This document shows, piece by piece, positions 1 through 8,745 of a DNA stretch of 54,262 bases; within the stretch, counting starts at the first letter, position 1, and each line of letters opens with the position of its first letter. Under the pieces are notes generated by a model. It worked only from the letters and a program-made list of their open reading frames with translations, was not told the origin of the DNA and searched no databases. The position numbers were made by a program, and so were the translations under genes. The stretch comes from Robiginitomaculum sp. (GTDB lineage Bacteria; Pseudomonadota; Alphaproteobacteria; Caulobacterales; Maricaulaceae). Where the stretch lies: NCBI GenBank assembly GCA_016763315.1, contig JAESTZ010000075.1:1-54262 (forward strand), read 5' to 3'.

Positions 1-722
1 GGAGGTGGCGGAGGTGGCGGAGGTGGTGGTGGTGGTGGTGGTGGTGCAGCCTTCTTAGCGCCAAACTTATAGATAAGCTGTGCAAACACATCATGAGATG
101 AATAGTTACCAGTACTCACAGCACCGCCAGATGAACTAAAGCCCAAGCTTGGCGACTGAAAATACCGGTATCCAACATCCATAGTCCATTTATCGGACAG
201 ATCGATACCAAGACCAACCAGGCCATTCCACGCCCAATCAGTGTCTCTACTATTTGCTACAGCAAATGGATCAGCAGGGATGCCGAAGTTAGCTCCGGTA
301 TTCCCATTTTGATAACCCTGAGCAGAAATACTGGTTCTTGCAAAACCAGCACCAATACCGATATACGGCTTGATAGAATACCCTAAGTCAAAATCCCTAA
401 TCACATTAGCCATAACAGACCATGATTGGAAATCACTGGAACTTTCAGAGAAGTTTCCAACAGCTCCTGTATCGTTAAAACGCTGTGTCAGGTCGAAATC
501 GACGCGCCAATCATTTTGCAGGTATTTACCAAAACCAATGGTTGGGCGAAAGTCGCCCTGGGCGTTCATTACGCCATTCAAGGCACCGGATGCAGTCATA
601 GAATCAAGCGATCCATATCCTACGCCAGCTCTGGCATACCAGCCATTATCGCCAGCTAAGGCTATGCTTGGCAAAGTAACCAATGCAGCTATTGCTACTG
701 CTGAAAGTAAAGTTTTCCTCAT
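1..722 (-). CDS. OmpA-type outer-membrane beta-barrel protein (3' end outside window)
   Basis: The reading frame starts at the ATG at 722 and runs off the window at base 1, giving 240 residues. Residues 1 to about 22 form a signal peptide (basic MRK, hydrophobic core, cleavage after ALA). The rest has the alternating aromatic/polar strands of an opacity/OmpA-like eight-stranded barrel (for example WYARAGVGYG, FRPTIGFGKYL, WTMDVGYRYF), and the barrel ends with QLIYKFGAKKAA. It is followed at once by at least 14 proline codons, the usual hinge before a peptidoglycan-binding OmpA domain, which would lie outside the window. It should sit in the outer membrane and, if the C-terminal domain is there, anchor it to the cell wall. 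The terminal domain is inferred, not seen. Confidence 0.8.
   Translation of the reverse strand, partial: MRKTLLSAVAIAALVTLPSIALAGDNGWYARAGVGYGSLDSMTASGALNGVMNAQGDFRPTIGFGKYLQNDWRVDFDLTQRFNDTGAVGNFSESSSDFQSWSVMANVIRDFDLGYSIKPYIGIGAGFARTSISAQGYQNGNTGANFGIPADPFAVANSRDTDWAWNGLVGLGIDLSDKWTMDVGYRYFQSPSLGFSSSGGAVSTGNYSSHDVFAQLIYKFGAKKAAPPPPPPPPPPPPPP
3..44 (-). repeat. Proline-codon repeat (polyproline hinge)
   Basis: Fourteen consecutive proline codons of the OmpA-like gene. One part is built from 9-base units mixing CCA, CCT and CCG; the other is a pure run of CCA triplets. The run reaches the window edge, so its full length is unknown. Pure triplet runs are prone to change length in frame. Confidence 0.85.
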
Positions 723-936
723 GCTTCCCCTCCCGAGGTATTCCTCGAAACTAAGTTGTAAACGGCCCAAAAGTTACGACCAAAAAATACTATTTGAACA
801 AGTCGCTTATCAAAAACAACCCGCTTACTTAAATCATTACAATAACAGAACACATTTGGCTAGTAAAAACAGCCAATAACAAAGGGCTTTGCAGAATAAG
901 GGCAACGTGTTGTTTCAGCGCAACACATTCACCAAA

Positions 937-1374
937 TCACTCCAAAGAAATATCTTGTTTTTTCAAGCTTTGCGCCACTTCGGGTGGCATGTATTTCTCA
1001 TCATGCTTGGCTAATATGCGGGTAGCAACAAAAACACCGTCACTTCCCAGTGCCCCTTCAGCGATAACCCCCTGCCCCTCTCGAAACAAATCTGGGAGTA
1101 TTTTGCTATAAACAACAGGAATACTTGCATTAAAGTCAGTAATTCTAAAACTTAGCTGCAATCCTTCGCTTCGTTGAAAAGACCCGTCTTCCACCATACC
1201 ACCCAACCTGATGCTTTTGTCAGCCTCGTATTCTTCGGCCAATAATTCAGTTGGCGCGTAAAAATAAGAAATATTGTCTTTTAATCCTGCCATTGCCAAG
1301 ACCAAAGCAGCCACCAGAACCAGCAAGCCGAGCCCGAGAAAAGTCAATCGTCGATTTCTATTTCTAGGTTTCAT
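937..1374 (-). CDS. ccmE: Cytochrome c maturation protein CcmE (periplasmic heme chaperone)
   Basis: A 145-residue protein that takes heme from CcmC and hands it to the ligation complex in the periplasm. The start at 1374 gives the usual MKPRNRR-like beginning; an upstream TTG at 1389 would add five residues and is less likely. Residues 10-30 form one membrane anchor and the rest is an OB-fold. The covalent heme-binding histidine is H124 in the motif LAKHDEKYMPPE, with the conserved tyrosine Y128 four residues later. It faces away from ccmABCD, so the ccm genes here are split into two transcripts. ccmF/ccmH are not in the window and may lie elsewhere. Confidence 0.93.
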   Translation of the reverse strand: MKPRNRNRRLTFLGLGLLVLVAALVLAMAGLKDNISYFYAPTELLAEEYEADKSIRLGGMVEDGSFQRSEGLQLSFRITDFNASIPVVYSKILPDLFREGQGVIAEGALGSDGVFVATRILAKHDEKYMPPEVAQSLKKQDISLE

Positions 1375-1656
1375 AGCTTTACTATTCAAAGGATCGGTGA
1401 ATTTAACGAATGTATATATTATACGTTACCACAAAGCAGGCAATGAAAATTACACATTTTACATAACTTATCCCAAGAGATGCAAAACAACAACATTACC
1501 TAACAACCATTGACTTATACCCCGTACACCTGAAAAATGCGAAACGGCTTTCGGATATGTGTATTGATCCTAAAAAAGTTATACAAAACTCGAATGGCCA
1601 TTTCAAAAGATTTTCACCACCCCCTTTACTATAATATACAGCTATTTTCCAAAGCC

Positions 1657-2295
1657 ATGAACAAACATCAGACATGTACCATATCGGCCAAGAAAATAAG
1701 CTTTACGCGAGCAATGTGTACTATCTTTGCCAATGTGAGTTTTTCACTACAATCCAAAGAGATATTGATGGTACGCGGCGCAAACGGCTCCGGGAAAACC
1801 AGCCTGCTGCGAATTATAGCCGGACTTAACACCTCTTATAGCGGGCAGTTGCAACACAGATACAACAATAAACGTTGGCTTAACGGAGCCACTTCCGGCT
1901 CTATTGGCTGGCTAGGTCATAAATCAGGCTTAAAACAAGACCTTTCGGCAACCCAAAACCTTGCTTTTTGGAGTAACAAAGCCGAACAACACCCAGAAAT
2001 ATCCCAAGCTTTACAAAAAGTGGGATTGCTCAATATGCAGCAACGCCCAGTTCATACTATGTCGGCAGGACAAAAACAAAGATTAGCCCTTGCCAGACTT
2101 CTGTTAAGCAATAGTCCGTTGTGGATATTGGACGAGCCAAGTGCCAATCTTGACAGCGACGGAAGAAAACTGATTGAAGCCTTGTTACAACAACATAGCC
2201 AACAAGGTGGAATTGCTATCATTGCTTCTCATGATAATATAAACCCCACGGCTCCCACCAGCTACATAAAATTAGAGCAGGTTACAGCAGCATGA
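1657..2295 (+). CDS. ccmA: Heme exporter ATP-binding protein CcmA
   Basis: ATPase subunit of the CcmABCD complex that releases heme-loaded CcmE from CcmC. Walker A is GANGSGKTS, the ABC signature is MSAGQKQRLALARLL and Walker B is LWILDEPSANLD. The frame is open back to 1537, but the ATG at 1657 gives 212 residues, the normal family length. A TATAAT hexamer at 1630-1635 would place a transcript start shortly before it, which supports the internal start. No clear Shine-Dalgarno sequence is seen before either candidate start. The stop overlaps the ccmB start by four bases, indicating translational coupling. Confidence 0.93.
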   Translation: MNKHQTCTISAKKISFTRAMCTIFANVSFSLQSKEILMVRGANGSGKTSLLRIIAGLNTSYSGQLQHRYNNKRWLNGATSGSIGWLGHKSGLKQDLSATQNLAFWSNKAEQHPEISQALQKVGLLNMQQRPVHTMSAGQKQRLALARLLLSNSPLWILDEPSANLDSDGRKLIEALLQQHSQQGGIAIIASHDNINPTAPTSYIKLEQVTAA

Positions 2296-2951
2296 TGAGC
2301 CAGCTTAAACTTATAATCTTTCGCGATTTGTTGCTGGCGACCCGCTCCGGTGGTAATTGGGCGCAAGGAAGCATTTTCTTTATATTATTCATTATGTTAG
2401 CGGCGTTTGCGCTTGGCCCTGATCAAGCCGAACGAGGTTTTATTGCCCCGGCTCTGGTCTGGCTTGCGGTCACATTTGCCAGTCAATTATCTTTAAGCCA
2501 GTTGTTTAGTGAAGACTTAAATGACGGAAGTCTAGAGTGCTGGATTACAGACAACCGATCGCTTTCAATATATGTTATCGGCAAAGTATTCTCGCACTGG
2601 ATAAGTAATTTTGCACCAATACTTCTGCTTAGCCCTTTTGCAGCCGTTATGCTGGGTGCAGATATATCAAGCGCGCCAATTCTGATAGTCTCCCTTTTGG
2701 TTGGCGGGCCGGCAATGGTTCTTATAGGAGGCATGGCCTCAGCACTAACCGCAAATTTACGCGGCGCAGGACTATTAATTGTATTGATATCCGGGCCGCT
2801 ATTGGCATCACCACTGATATTTGGGGTTGGCGCAGTACAGGCCGGAACTATTAATAGCGTTGCGATGAAATTACTTGGCGCTATTTCATTGTTTTCATTG
2901 GTATTAGGTCCATTAATCTCGAGATTAGCCCTAAAAATCCACTTGGAATAA
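2292..2951 (+). CDS. ccmB: Heme exporter membrane protein CcmB
   Basis: A 219-residue inner-membrane protein with about six hydrophobic helices, the membrane partner of CcmA. Family features include the SGGNWAQ N-terminal segment, the QLFSEDLNDGSLE cytoplasmic segment after helix 2 and the late GAVQAG stretch. The start overlaps the ccmA stop, and ccmC follows 17 bases later, so the three form one operon. Confidence 0.92.
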   Translation: MMSQLKLIIFRDLLLATRSGGNWAQGSIFFILFIMLAAFALGPDQAERGFIAPALVWLAVTFASQLSLSQLFSEDLNDGSLECWITDNRSLSIYVIGKVFSHWISNFAPILLLSPFAAVMLGADISSAPILIVSLLVGGPAMVLIGGMASALTANLRGAGLLIVLISGPLLASPLIFGVGAVQAGTINSVAMKLLGAISLFSLVLGPLISRLALKIHLE

Positions 2952-2968
2952 TCGATAAGGAAATACAA

Positions 2969-3733
2969 ATGCTGTCATACTTTGCCAATCCAGTCAGGTT
3001 TCAAGCCTTAAGTAAATGGATTTCACCAATATTGGGAATAGGCGCAATTATACTGATTATTCCGTCATGGATAATGGCATTATTTATAGTGCCTGCTGAT
3101 TATCAACAAGGTGATACATTTCGGATAATGTATGTTCACGTTCCGGCGGTTTTTGCCGCCTCCGGCGCTTATGCATTTTTGGCAATAGCCAGTTTTTTCA
3201 GCTTTGTTTGGCGACATCCATTGGCAGATACCGCCGCTAGAGTTGCAGCTCCCATCGGTGCAGCATTTACCTTTTTAGGGCTGTTCACCGGAGCCTTATG
3301 GGGCAAGCCAATGTGGGGCGCCTATTGGGTATGGGATGCACGGTTAACCTCTACATTGGTAATGCTATTTTTGTTTTTAGGTTATATGGCAATCAGAGCG
3401 GCAATCCGCGATGAAAACTCCAGTGCCAGAATCGGCGCGATAGCTGCCATGGCCGGAGCAATCAACTTACCAATAGTCAAATATTCTGTTGAGTGGTGGT
3501 CGAGCTTACATCAATCCGCTTCGATTAGTCTTAGCGGTTCAGAAATTGATAACTCCATGTCGACAACCCTGTTTGTTGGCATAATCGGATATTTTTGCCT
3601 GTTTGGCTGGCTGGTGATCAACAACATGCTTAGCGAACTTGATGCTCGCAAAGCCAGAGCATTGGTAATTCGCTCATCAGACCAGCGACCATCTACCGCC
3701 AGCAAACAAATGACGGAGAACCCTGATGCCTGA
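2969..3733 (+). CDS. ccmC: Heme transporter CcmC
   Basis: A 254-residue inner-membrane protein that binds heme and loads it on CcmE. It carries the tryptophan-rich WWD-type motif (WGKPMWGAYWVWDARLTS) on the periplasmic side, flanking histidines in YVHVPAV and VEWWSSLHQ, and about six membrane helices. A basic cytoplasmic tail follows. ccmD starts eight bases before its stop codon. Confidence 0.94.
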   Translation: MLSYFANPVRFQALSKWISPILGIGAIILIIPSWIMALFIVPADYQQGDTFRIMYVHVPAVFAASGAYAFLAIASFFSFVWRHPLADTAARVAAPIGAAFTFLGLFTGALWGKPMWGAYWVWDARLTSTLVMLFLFLGYMAIRAAIRDENSSARIGAIAAMAGAINLPIVKYSVEWWSSLHQSASISLSGSEIDNSMSTTLFVGIIGYFCLFGWLVINNMLSELDARKARALVIRSSDQRPSTASKQMTENPDA

Positions 3734-3890
3734 ATTATTGGATTTTGGTAAAAACAGCATCTTCATCTGGACCTGTTATGGCATAACTATTCTTGTTCTT
3801 GGCTCTTTGGTTATAACAAGTTTACGCAAGAAAAAAATGACAAAAAGAGCATTAACCACAGTTCTAGATGAACAAAACAAAACAAAATAG
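3726..3890 (+). CDS. ccmD: Heme exporter small subunit CcmD
   Basis: A 54-residue protein starting with ATG at 3726, overlapping the end of ccmC in another frame. It has the typical CcmD layout: a short polar N terminus, one membrane helix (about residues 14-34) with an aromatic-YG motif at its entry (IWTCYGITILVLG), and a lysine-rich cytoplasmic tail (LRKKKMTKR). CcmD links CcmC, CcmE and CcmA in the complex. Position directly after ccmC supports the call strongly. No ccmI or ccmG follows. Confidence 0.87.
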   Translation: MPELLDFGKNSIFIWTCYGITILVLGSLVITSLRKKKMTKRALTTVLDEQNKTK

Positions 3891-4104
3891 ACAAACGTAT
3901 TATTTTAATCGGCCAGAATCAAAAACAGCACCATAATTGTTATTATTCAGCCACCTCGTTTTACCAGTTTTAGTTATCGACACATTTGCTTAACAACCTT
4001 GGAAAATTTTCGATTTAACGATCCACAAATCAACCATAACCCCCTTTTTTTCATCCTGTGACGATCCGTCGCATTCAAATTTAAGTAATAGCAAAATCGC
4101 CAGT

Positions 4105-4119
4105 TGCAAATGAGTTGCA
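4105..4119. promoter_or_regulatory. Putative iron-responsive (Fur/Mur-like) operator before feoAB
   Basis: A perfect inverted repeat TGCAA-ATGAG-TTGCA lies 18 bases upstream of the feoA ATG. The TGCAA/TTGCA arms resemble iron boxes described for alphaproteobacterial Fur/Mur proteins, and feoAB is a classic iron-regulated operon. The assignment is by resemblance and position only. Confidence 0.5.
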
Positions 4120-4137
4120 TTCGTGATTTATGCACGT

Positions 4138-4386
4138 ATGACCAACGAACCCACCAATTTAGATCAATTAGCGCAACACAAACCAGCACAAATCACTGGC
4201 TTTGAGCAAGGCAAAAAACCACTAGTCGAAAAGTTGCGAGAAATTGGTTTTGCCGAAGGCGACGAGGTGGAAATTTTGCATCGCGGTTTAATTGGCGGCT
4301 CCCCCTTGTGTGTACGCCTTAACAGTTCGATTATCGCACTTCGAAAAATAGAAGCTTCACAAATACAAATCGTTTTGCACCCATGA
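4138..4386 (+). CDS. feoA: Ferrous iron transport protein FeoA
   Basis: A small cytoplasmic SH3-like protein of 82 residues from the ATG at 4138; a GTG at 4123 would add five residues but lies almost against the operator-like dyad. Family features are the central VEKLREIGFAEGDEVEILHRG segment and the GGSPLCVRLNSSIIALRKIEA segment. FeoA assists FeoB. Its stop overlaps the feoB start by four bases. Confidence 0.92.
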   Translation: MTNEPTNLDQLAQHKPAQITGFEQGKKPLVEKLREIGFAEGDEVEILHRGLIGGSPLCVRLNSSIIALRKIEASQIQIVLHP

Positions 4387-6206
4387 ACATTAAGAGTATT
4401 GCACTGGTTGGTGCACCAAACACCGGTAAAACCACTTTATTTAACGCGTTAACCGGCGGTAGGGCTAAAACCGGAAACTACCCCGGCGTTACCGTGGAAA
4501 AACGAAATGGCATATATACCTCTAACAGTGGCAAACAATATGAGCTAATTGATTTACCGGGAATTTACGGCCTTTCCGGTCGCTCAACCGATGAAAAAGT
4601 TGCCTTGCAACATTTGCGCGGCGACATAAAAACTGCGCAAAAACCCGACATGATGTTGGCTATTCTTGATGCTGCGCGGTTACAAACCCATTTACATTCT
4701 ATCTTGCAATTCAAGCAGCTCGGCCTGCCGATGATACTGGTCTTGAACATGATGGACATGGCCGACAGAGACGGTTTGAAAATTGATCTTGAAAAACTCG
4801 AGCAATTACTTGGCTTTCCAGTTGTCGGCATTACCGCTTCGCGCAAAATGGGAAGAAAAGCATTAGAGGATAATTGGGACGAGTTACTGCAAAAAGCAAA
4901 ACTTCCAACTACTGCAGAAACCACCAAATTATCAGAACTACAACGCCAAGCCCGTAAAATAGCCAAAAACACCATTCAACAAACCTCAACCGGACGCGAT
5001 CTCACAAGGCTAATTGACCGCTTTACCTTGCACCCAATATTAGGTCCGATCCTGTTGCTGGCGATAATGTTCTTTATATTTCAAGCAGTTTACACATGGT
5101 CGGGTCTGCCGATGAGCTGGATCGAAGCCGGCGTTGGCTGGTTGCAGACAATGGCGTATGGAATTAAGATCGAATGGTTGGCTAGCCTGCTTGGTGACGG
5201 CATCATTGCTGGCGTTGGCTCAATATTGGTGTTTTTACCGCAAATCCTCATTTTATTCGGGTTTATCATAATACTAGAAGCCAGCGGCTATATGGCAAGA
5301 TCAGCATTTTTGGTTGACGGTTTAATGAGCAAAATAGGCTTAAACGGCCAAGCGTTAATCCCATTATTGTCCAGTTTTGCTTGCGCCATTCCCGGAATAA
5401 TGGCGGCGCGCAGTATCAAGAGCGAACGCGACCGATTAACCACAATCATGATTGCGCCATTGATGACTTGCTCGGCACGTTTGCCGGTTTATGCACTTAT
5501 AATCGGCGCATTTATCCCGAAAACCTCGGTCGGGCTTTTTAATCTTCCGGGGCTGGTTTTATTTACACTTTACATTGCCGGTATAATCTTTGCCATTTTA
5601 GTGGCTTTTATCTTACGCAAAACCGCAACCAAAGGCCCGCCACAACACTTATTGCTTGAATTACCGGGTTATATGATTCCGAAACTAATGGATTTTATCA
5701 TTGCAATATTATCCCGTGCTTGGGCATTTATTCGCAAAGCTGGCACGATTATTTTCGCTACATCGGTGGTTCTTTGGTTTTTAACCTCATTTCCCAAAGG
5801 CGGCTCCGGTATTCGTGATAGTTTCGCCGGAACACTTGGTTCATGGATTGAACCAATATTCAGACCAATCGGATTTTCACTAGAAACTGTGATCGCTCTG
5901 GTTCCAGGCATGGCCGCCAGAGAAGTGGTGGTTGCCGCTCTGGGTACTGTTTATGCGGTCAAGGGTAGCGAAGCAGAAATAGAAGCTGGCCTTGCCAGTG
6001 TTTTACAAAACGCATGGTCATTACCTTCGGCGCTTTCATTTTTAGCTTGGTATGTGTTTGCGCCACAGTGTTTTGCCACCATCGCCACGGTTCGAAGAGA
6101 AACCAATTCACGTAAATGGACAACTTTTATGGTGACGTACTTGTTTTTACTGGCATGGATCGCAGCATTTATTACGTTTCAGCTTTCAAGCCTATTGCTT
6201 GGTTAG
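4383..6206 (+). CDS. feoB: Ferrous iron transporter FeoB
   Basis: A 607-residue inner-membrane Fe(II) transporter. The N-terminal G domain shows G1 GAPNTGKT (residues 10-17), G3 DLPGIYGL and G4 LNMMD. The membrane part follows from about residue 215 with two gate regions: one holds the conserved cysteine motif [13 protein letters not shown], and [19 protein letters not shown] and [15 protein letters not shown] are further conserved stretches. It is shorter than the E. coli protein (773 residues), mainly in the linker and C terminus, as in many alphaproteobacteria. No feoC follows; the 3' end overlaps the convergent deoB gene by 35 bases. Confidence 0.95.
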   Translation: MNIKSIALVGAPNTGKTTLFNALTGGRAKTGNYPGVTVEKRNGIYTSNSGKQYELIDLPGIYGLSGRSTDEKVALQHLRGDIKTAQKPDMMLAILDAARLQTHLHSILQFKQLGLPMILVLNMMDMADRDGLKIDLEKLEQLLGFPVVGITASRKMGRKALEDNWDELLQKAKLPTTAETTKLSELQRQARKIAKNTIQQTSTGRDLTRLIDRFTLHPILGPILLLAIMFFIFQAVYTWSGLPMSWIEAGVGWLQTMAYGIKIEWLASLLGDGIIAGVGSILVFLPQILILFGFIIILEASGYMARSAFLVDGLMSKIGLNGQALIPLLSSFACAIPGIMAARSIKSERDRLTTIMIAPLMTCSARLPVYALIIGAFIPKTSVGLFNLPGLVLFTLYIAGIIFAILVAFILRKTATKGPPQHLLLELPGYMIPKLMDFIIAILSRAWAFIRKAGTIIFATSVVLWFLTSFPKGGSGIRDSFAGTLGSWIEPIFRPIGFSLETVIALVPGMAAREVVVAALGTVYAVKGSEAEIEAGLASVLQNAWSLPSALSFLAWYVFAPQCFATIATVRRETNSRKWTTFMVTYLFLLAWIAAFITFQLSSLLLG

Positions 6207-7419
6207 CAATTGTTCCGGTGGGAAAACCTTTTAATCCCAACCATGCAGCACCGGTTGCCCCAATATCGGCAAATGTCTTGCGATGGCCAAGATCACCAGC
6301 AATTACATGTGCGCCATAAGCAATAAATGGCACAAATTCACGAGTATGGTCGGATCCGGGAAAAGTCGGATCACAACCATGGTCGGCGGTTAAAATCAAC
6401 AGATCACCCTCTTGCAAAGCAGCTGTTAGTTCCGGCAACCGCCGGTCAAAATACTCTAATGCTGTCGCATAACCGGTAACATCGCGACGATGGCCATACA
6501 GCATATCAAAATCAACAAAATTAGTGAAAATAAATGCTCCGTCTTTAGCGGTTTTCAACTCGGACAATGTGGCATCCATCAAACCATCAAGACCATAGGC
6601 GTTGACCTTTCGATCGATGCCACGACCAGCAAAAATATCCGATATTTTGCCGACGGCGATCATCTCGCCATTGCTTTGCGATACCTGATCAAGCAAGGTT
6701 TCGCTAACCGGCGGAACAGCTATATCCCGGCGGTTATTTGTTCGGGCAAAATCATTGGAATTATTGCCGTCAAATGGCCTGGCAATCACCCGACCAATAT
6801 TGTAAGGGTCAACTAATTTTCTGGCTATTGCACACAGATCATACAGCCGCTCAAGGCCAAATGATTGCTCATGAGCGGCAATCTGAAACACCGAATCCGC
6901 TGAAGTATAAACAATAGGCTTCCCTGATTTTATGTGCTGCTCACCAAGTTCTGTAATGATATCAGTACCCGAAGCATGACAGTTTCCAAGGAAACCGGAC
7001 ACACCGGATAAAACTTTAAGTTCTTCCAGTAACTCATTGGGAAATGTATTTTTTTTCTCCCTAAAGTAACCCCATTCAAACAATACCGGCGCACCCATAG
7101 CCTCCCAATGGCCGCTAGGTGTGTCCTTACCCTTGCTTTGCTCCTCGCAATAGCCATAACCACCGATAATTTCTCTATCTGTCCGCAAGCCCGGAGCATA
7201 GCGCCCGGTGGCTCCGGCATTGGCCGCACCTAAACCCAATGCCAACAGGTTTGGTATTTGCAGAAGCCCAGAACGGCCGCCAGCTTGATCGCACTTACCG
7301 GCGGCGCAGTGATCAGCAATATGTCCTAAAGTATCACCACCGGCATCGCCGAAACTGTCGGCATCAGGAGCCGCGCCAATACCCAATGAATCCAGTTCGC
7401 AAACAATCAGTCGTTTCAT
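6172..7419 (-). CDS. deoB: Phosphopentomutase DeoB
   Basis: A 415-residue cytosolic enzyme that interconverts (deoxy)ribose-1-phosphate and the 5-phosphate, linking the nucleoside phosphorylases to DeoC. Alkaline-phosphatase-fold metal motifs are visible: [19 protein letters not shown] at the N terminus with GGDTLGHI, and [19 protein letters not shown] near the C terminus. It is the last gene of the cdd-punA-deoC-ALDH-deoA-deoB operon and its first base coincides with the last base of deoA. Its tail overlaps feoB on the other strand. Confidence 0.95.
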   Translation of the reverse strand: MKRLIVCELDSLGIGAAPDADSFGDAGGDTLGHIADHCAAGKCDQAGGRSGLLQIPNLLALGLGAANAGATGRYAPGLRTDREIIGGYGYCEEQSKGKDTPSGHWEAMGAPVLFEWGYFREKKNTFPNELLEELKVLSGVSGFLGNCHASGTDIITELGEQHIKSGKPIVYTSADSVFQIAAHEQSFGLERLYDLCAIARKLVDPYNIGRVIARPFDGNNSNDFARTNNRRDIAVPPVSETLLDQVSQSNGEMIAVGKISDIFAGRGIDRKVNAYGLDGLMDATLSELKTAKDGAFIFTNFVDFDMLYGHRRDVTGYATALEYFDRRLPELTAALQEGDLLILTADHGCDPTFPGSDHTREFVPFIAYGAHVIAGDLGHRKTFADIGATGAAWLGLKGFPTGTIANQAIGLKAET

Positions 7420-8741
7420 TACGTAGGAACCCCGACACGGCTAATAACCGCTTTTGACAGTTCCGGTTTATCGCCAATCAAAATTGCTTGCTCGATACTT
7501 GTTTTGGCGATTTGTGCCGCTTCTTCTGAGGCAGCATGAATGGTACACAATTCATCACCAATAAATAATTCGTCGCCTATTGACGGTAGACCACTAAGAC
7601 CAACACTAAAATCAAGCTCATCACTGGCCACGCGCCGGCCACCGCCAAGTTCAACCACGCAAAGGCCAATGTCGCGGGTCGCTATCTTGCTGACCCAACC
7701 GTCGGCTTGGACTTTTACAACGCGGCGGACTTTGGCGGCAGGTAAATAATTATCCATATTTTGCGTAAAATCAACGGCTCCGCCCAATTCAGTAACCATT
7801 TTGGCGAAAACCTCCAAAGCACTGCCGTCTTGTAGCTTTGCGGTTACTTTTTGCAGGGCTTGCGTTGAGTTTTCACACAAACCTCCAAGCACCAACATTT
7901 CCGCAGCCAAAGACAATGTTACTTGTTCAAGCCTGGCATCACGATGAGTACCGCTTAGAAACTCGACCGCATTTCTTACTTCCAATGAATTACCGGCGGC
8001 GCTGGCCAATGGTTGATCCATATCGGTGATCAAGGCACTGGTACGAAGACCACAAGCATTGGCGGTTTCCACCAAATTTTGCGCAAGGTCTTTTGCCATG
8101 CCCATCGAAGCAGCAAATGCGCCAGAGCCTATTTTTACGTCCAGCACCAAACCACCAAGACCGGCGCTTAGTTTCTTTGACAAGATACTGGCAACAATTA
8201 AAGGAATTGATTCAACAGTAGCCGTTATATCTCTGGTCGCATACATCCGCCGATCCGCCGGAGCCAGATCATCGGTTTGGCCGATGATCGCACAACCGGT
8301 ATTGGCAATGACATGGCGTAATTTGTCCATTTCCGGGGTTGAAACATAACCGGGGATCGAATCCAGTTTATCCAAAGTGCCACCAGTATGACCAAGACCA
8401 CGTCCGGAAATCATCGGCACAAAACCACCACACGCCGCCACAATCGGAGCCAGCATTAGTGACACATTATCACCAACTCCACCGGTAGAATGTTTGTCTA
8501 GAACCGGGCCTTTATCGCTTAACTCTGACCAGTCAAGAACAGTCCCCGAATTGGCCATAGCCTTGGTCAAAGCGATGAATTCTTCGCGCTGCATACCATT
8601 TAAGAACACAGCCATTGCCAAAGCAGCGATCTGCCCTTCGGATACGGAATTATTGGTAACTCCAGTAATAAATTCTTCGATTTGTGATTGCGATAACACT
8701 CCGCCATCACGTTTGATGCGAATAATTTCTTGCACTAACAT
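7419..8741 (-). CDS. deoA: Thymidine phosphorylase DeoA
   Basis: A 440-residue pyrimidine-nucleoside phosphorylase that splits thymidine (and deoxyuridine) into base and deoxyribose-1-phosphate. The family signature is clear: [19 protein letters not shown] for phosphate binding, then [20 protein letters not shown]. An N-terminal helical domain (IIRIKRDGG, then the [10 protein letters not shown] segment) precedes the alpha/beta domain. The gene touches deoB downstream and starts five bases after the aldehyde dehydrogenase gene. Confidence 0.95.
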   Translation of the reverse strand: MLVQEIIRIKRDGGVLSQSQIEEFITGVTNNSVSEGQIAALAMAVFLNGMQREEFIALTKAMANSGTVLDWSELSDKGPVLDKHSTGGVGDNVSLMLAPIVAACGGFVPMISGRGLGHTGGTLDKLDSIPGYVSTPEMDKLRHVIANTGCAIIGQTDDLAPADRRMYATRDITATVESIPLIVASILSKKLSAGLGGLVLDVKIGSGAFAASMGMAKDLAQNLVETANACGLRTSALITDMDQPLASAAGNSLEVRNAVEFLSGTHRDARLEQVTLSLAAEMLVLGGLCENSTQALQKVTAKLQDGSALEVFAKMVTELGGAVDFTQNMDNYLPAAKVRRVVKVQADGWVSKIATRDIGLCVVELGGGRRVASDELDFSVGLSGLPSIGDELFIGDELCTIHAASEEAAQIAKTSIEQAILIGDKPELSKAVISRVGVPT

Positions 8742-8745
8742 TTGC

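Noticed and set aside
1-50. Glycine-rich protein on the plus strand
   Set aside because: The GGT-rich run is the complement of proline codons in the OmpA-like gene.
2483-2968. 161-codon minus-strand frame
   Set aside because: Antisense to ccmB, whose function and operon position are clear.
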